Of a stretch of 64,000 nt of DNA, positions 63,218 to 64,000 are shown one piece after another. The stretch comes from Pseudomonas quebecensis (GTDB lineage Bacteria > Pseudomonadota > Gammaproteobacteria > Pseudomonadales > Pseudomonadaceae). The stretch spans positions 3,967,001 through 4,031,000 of the forward strand of contig NZ_CP112866.1 in assembly GCF_026410085.1 (NCBI RefSeq), written 5' to 3'. Both the position numbers and the translations under genes were made by a program. How positions within the stretch are numbered: the first letter of the stretch is position 1; every line of letters starts with the position of its first letter. The notes beneath the pieces are model-generated. The model had not been told where the DNA came from and searched no databases. It saw only the letters and a program-made list of their open reading frames with translations.

Positions 63218-64000
63218 AGTTTTACCGTCAACTGGCACTGATCTACCTGACATTGAGCATGACCGGCGGTGCCGTGCAGGCCATCGAGCAGGACACGGTG
63301 GAAGACCTGCTGCGGCAGATGACGCTGCAAGAGAAGATCGACCAGCTCAGCCAGCTCGGCATTCAGACCACGCCGACCGGTCCGGTCATTGACTACGGTG
63401 AACTGTCCCCGGCGCCCATCAACACCGTCGGTTCGGTGCTTGGCGCCTATGGCGTCGAGCAGACCCGGCGGTTGCAGGAACAGGCGGTCAACCAATCGCG
63501 CCTGCATATTCCGCTGCTGTTTGCCTTTGACGTAATCCACGGTTATCGCACGATATTTCCGGTGCCGCTGGCCGAAGCCGCGGCCTGGGACGCGGACCTG
63601 GCCTACCGCACCGCCCGCGCGGCCGCCGTCGAAGCCACGGCCAGCGGCGTGCATTGGACGTATGCGCCGATGGTCGACATTGCCCGTGACCCACGCTGGG
63701 GTCGGGTAGTGGAAGGCGCCGGCGAAGACCCGTTCCTCGGTGCCGCGCTGGCGGCGGCCAAGGTCCGTGGGTTTCATGGCGCAGGGCCGCCGGACCGCTC
63801 TTTTATGCTGGCGACCGCGAAACACTTCGTGGCCTACGGCGCGGCAGAAGGCGGACGCGATTACAACGTGGCCGACGTTTCAGAGCGCACCTTGCGCGAG
63901 GTCTACTTCCCCCCGTTCCAGGCAGCCGTGGCGGCGGGTGTCGACGCGATCATGCCATCGTTCAACGAACTGGCCGGCGTTCCGCTGCACAGCAATACGG
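63214..64000 (+). CDS. bglX: Glycoside hydrolase family 3 beta-glucosidase (partial at window end)
   Basis: The visible 262 residues begin with a signal peptide (MKFYRQLALIYLTLSMTGGAVQA) and continue into the GH3 N-terminal barrel: EKIDQLSQ, FAFDVIHGYRTIFP, APMVDIARDPRWGR, EGAGEDPFLG, TAKHFVAYG and IMPSFNELAG. The gene runs off the right edge. It overlaps opgD by four bases (ATGA), suggesting joint processing of periplasmic glucans. The gene name is by similarity to BglX. Confidence 0.9.
   Translation, partial: MKFYRQLALIYLTLSMTGGAVQAIEQDTVEDLLRQMTLQEKIDQLSQLGIQTTPTGPVIDYGELSPAPINTVGSVLGAYGVEQTRRLQEQAVNQSRLHIPLLFAFDVIHGYRTIFPVPLAEAAAWDADLAYRTARAAAVEATASGVHWTYAPMVDIARDPRWGRVVEGAGEDPFLGAALAAAKVRGFHGAGPPDRSFMLATAKHFVAYGAAEGGRDYNVADVSERTLREVYFPPFQAAVAAGVDAIMPSFNELAGVPLHSNT

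Overview
This window comes from a Pseudomonas of the P. fluorescens group. The basis is gene order (argG-motY-pyrC-rnt-peroxiredoxin-bfd-bfr-grxD-argF, glpFKRD, aatJQMP-aauSR), a recognisable RsmZ RNA beside fdxA, a tailocin beside mutS, and GTGGGAGGGGGCTTGCCCCC-type REP sequences. I see no rRNA, tRNA, CRISPR array or insertion sequence.

Region 1 (1-5,600): the lysis/baseplate end of a contractile-tail bacteriocin (tailocin) or defective prophage in the mutS-cinA locus, all on the minus strand. It has a LexA-like repressor, an operator-studded control region, a holin, a tail protein, baseplate V, W, J and I, and a short fibre. Sheath, tube and tape measure must lie left of the window. The control region holds a promoter with an operator between -35 and -10, a 34-codon leader ORF with a strong ribosome binding site, and a terminator hairpin before the holin.

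Region 2 (5,600-15,300): mutS, fdxA, RsmZ with its GacA upstream site, mrp, metG, a solitary soluble rnfB with an extended tail, nth, a small PA3496-type protein, and a BvgA/EvgA/RocA-like response regulator. rpoS, which flanks rsmZ in several pseudomonads, is absent, so a rearrangement junction lies between the GacA site and mrp.

Region 3 (15,800-27,440): housekeeping genes including argG, motY, pyrC, rnt, a 2-Cys peroxiredoxin, bfd, a bacterioferritin lacking several ferroxidase ligands, grxD, a molybdopterin oxidoreductase, argF, an orphan ABC ATPase and ybaK.

Region 4 (27,440-40,230): glycerol catabolism (glpF, glpK, glpR, glpD), then the acidic amino acid uptake operon aatJQMP with its two-component system aauSR and a GlpM-like protein. 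Operator and sigma-54 elements are visible for both systems. A perfect REPIN closes the region.

Region 5 (40,240-48,550): a six-gene minus-strand operon whose genes mostly overlap: HAD phosphatase, class III aminotransferase, alpha/beta hydrolase, FemAB/GNAT-like acyltransferase, sensor kinase and sigma-54 activator. A -24/-12 promoter and a double palindrome precede it, and a MipA-like outer membrane protein diverges from it. This looks like a self-regulated small-molecule pathway I cannot match to a described system.

Region 6 (48,600-64,000): a ureohydrolase-fold protein coupled to two small DMT/SMR half-transporters; a DsbA/FrnE-like protein; an alpha/beta hydrolase divergent from metR with a MetR box between; a Nudix hydrolase; a signalling cluster (degenerate HD-GYP regulator, REC-GGDEF-EAL, periplasmic di-haem peroxidase, sensor kinase, REC-kinase); and opgD followed by a GH3 beta-glucosidase cut by the right edge.
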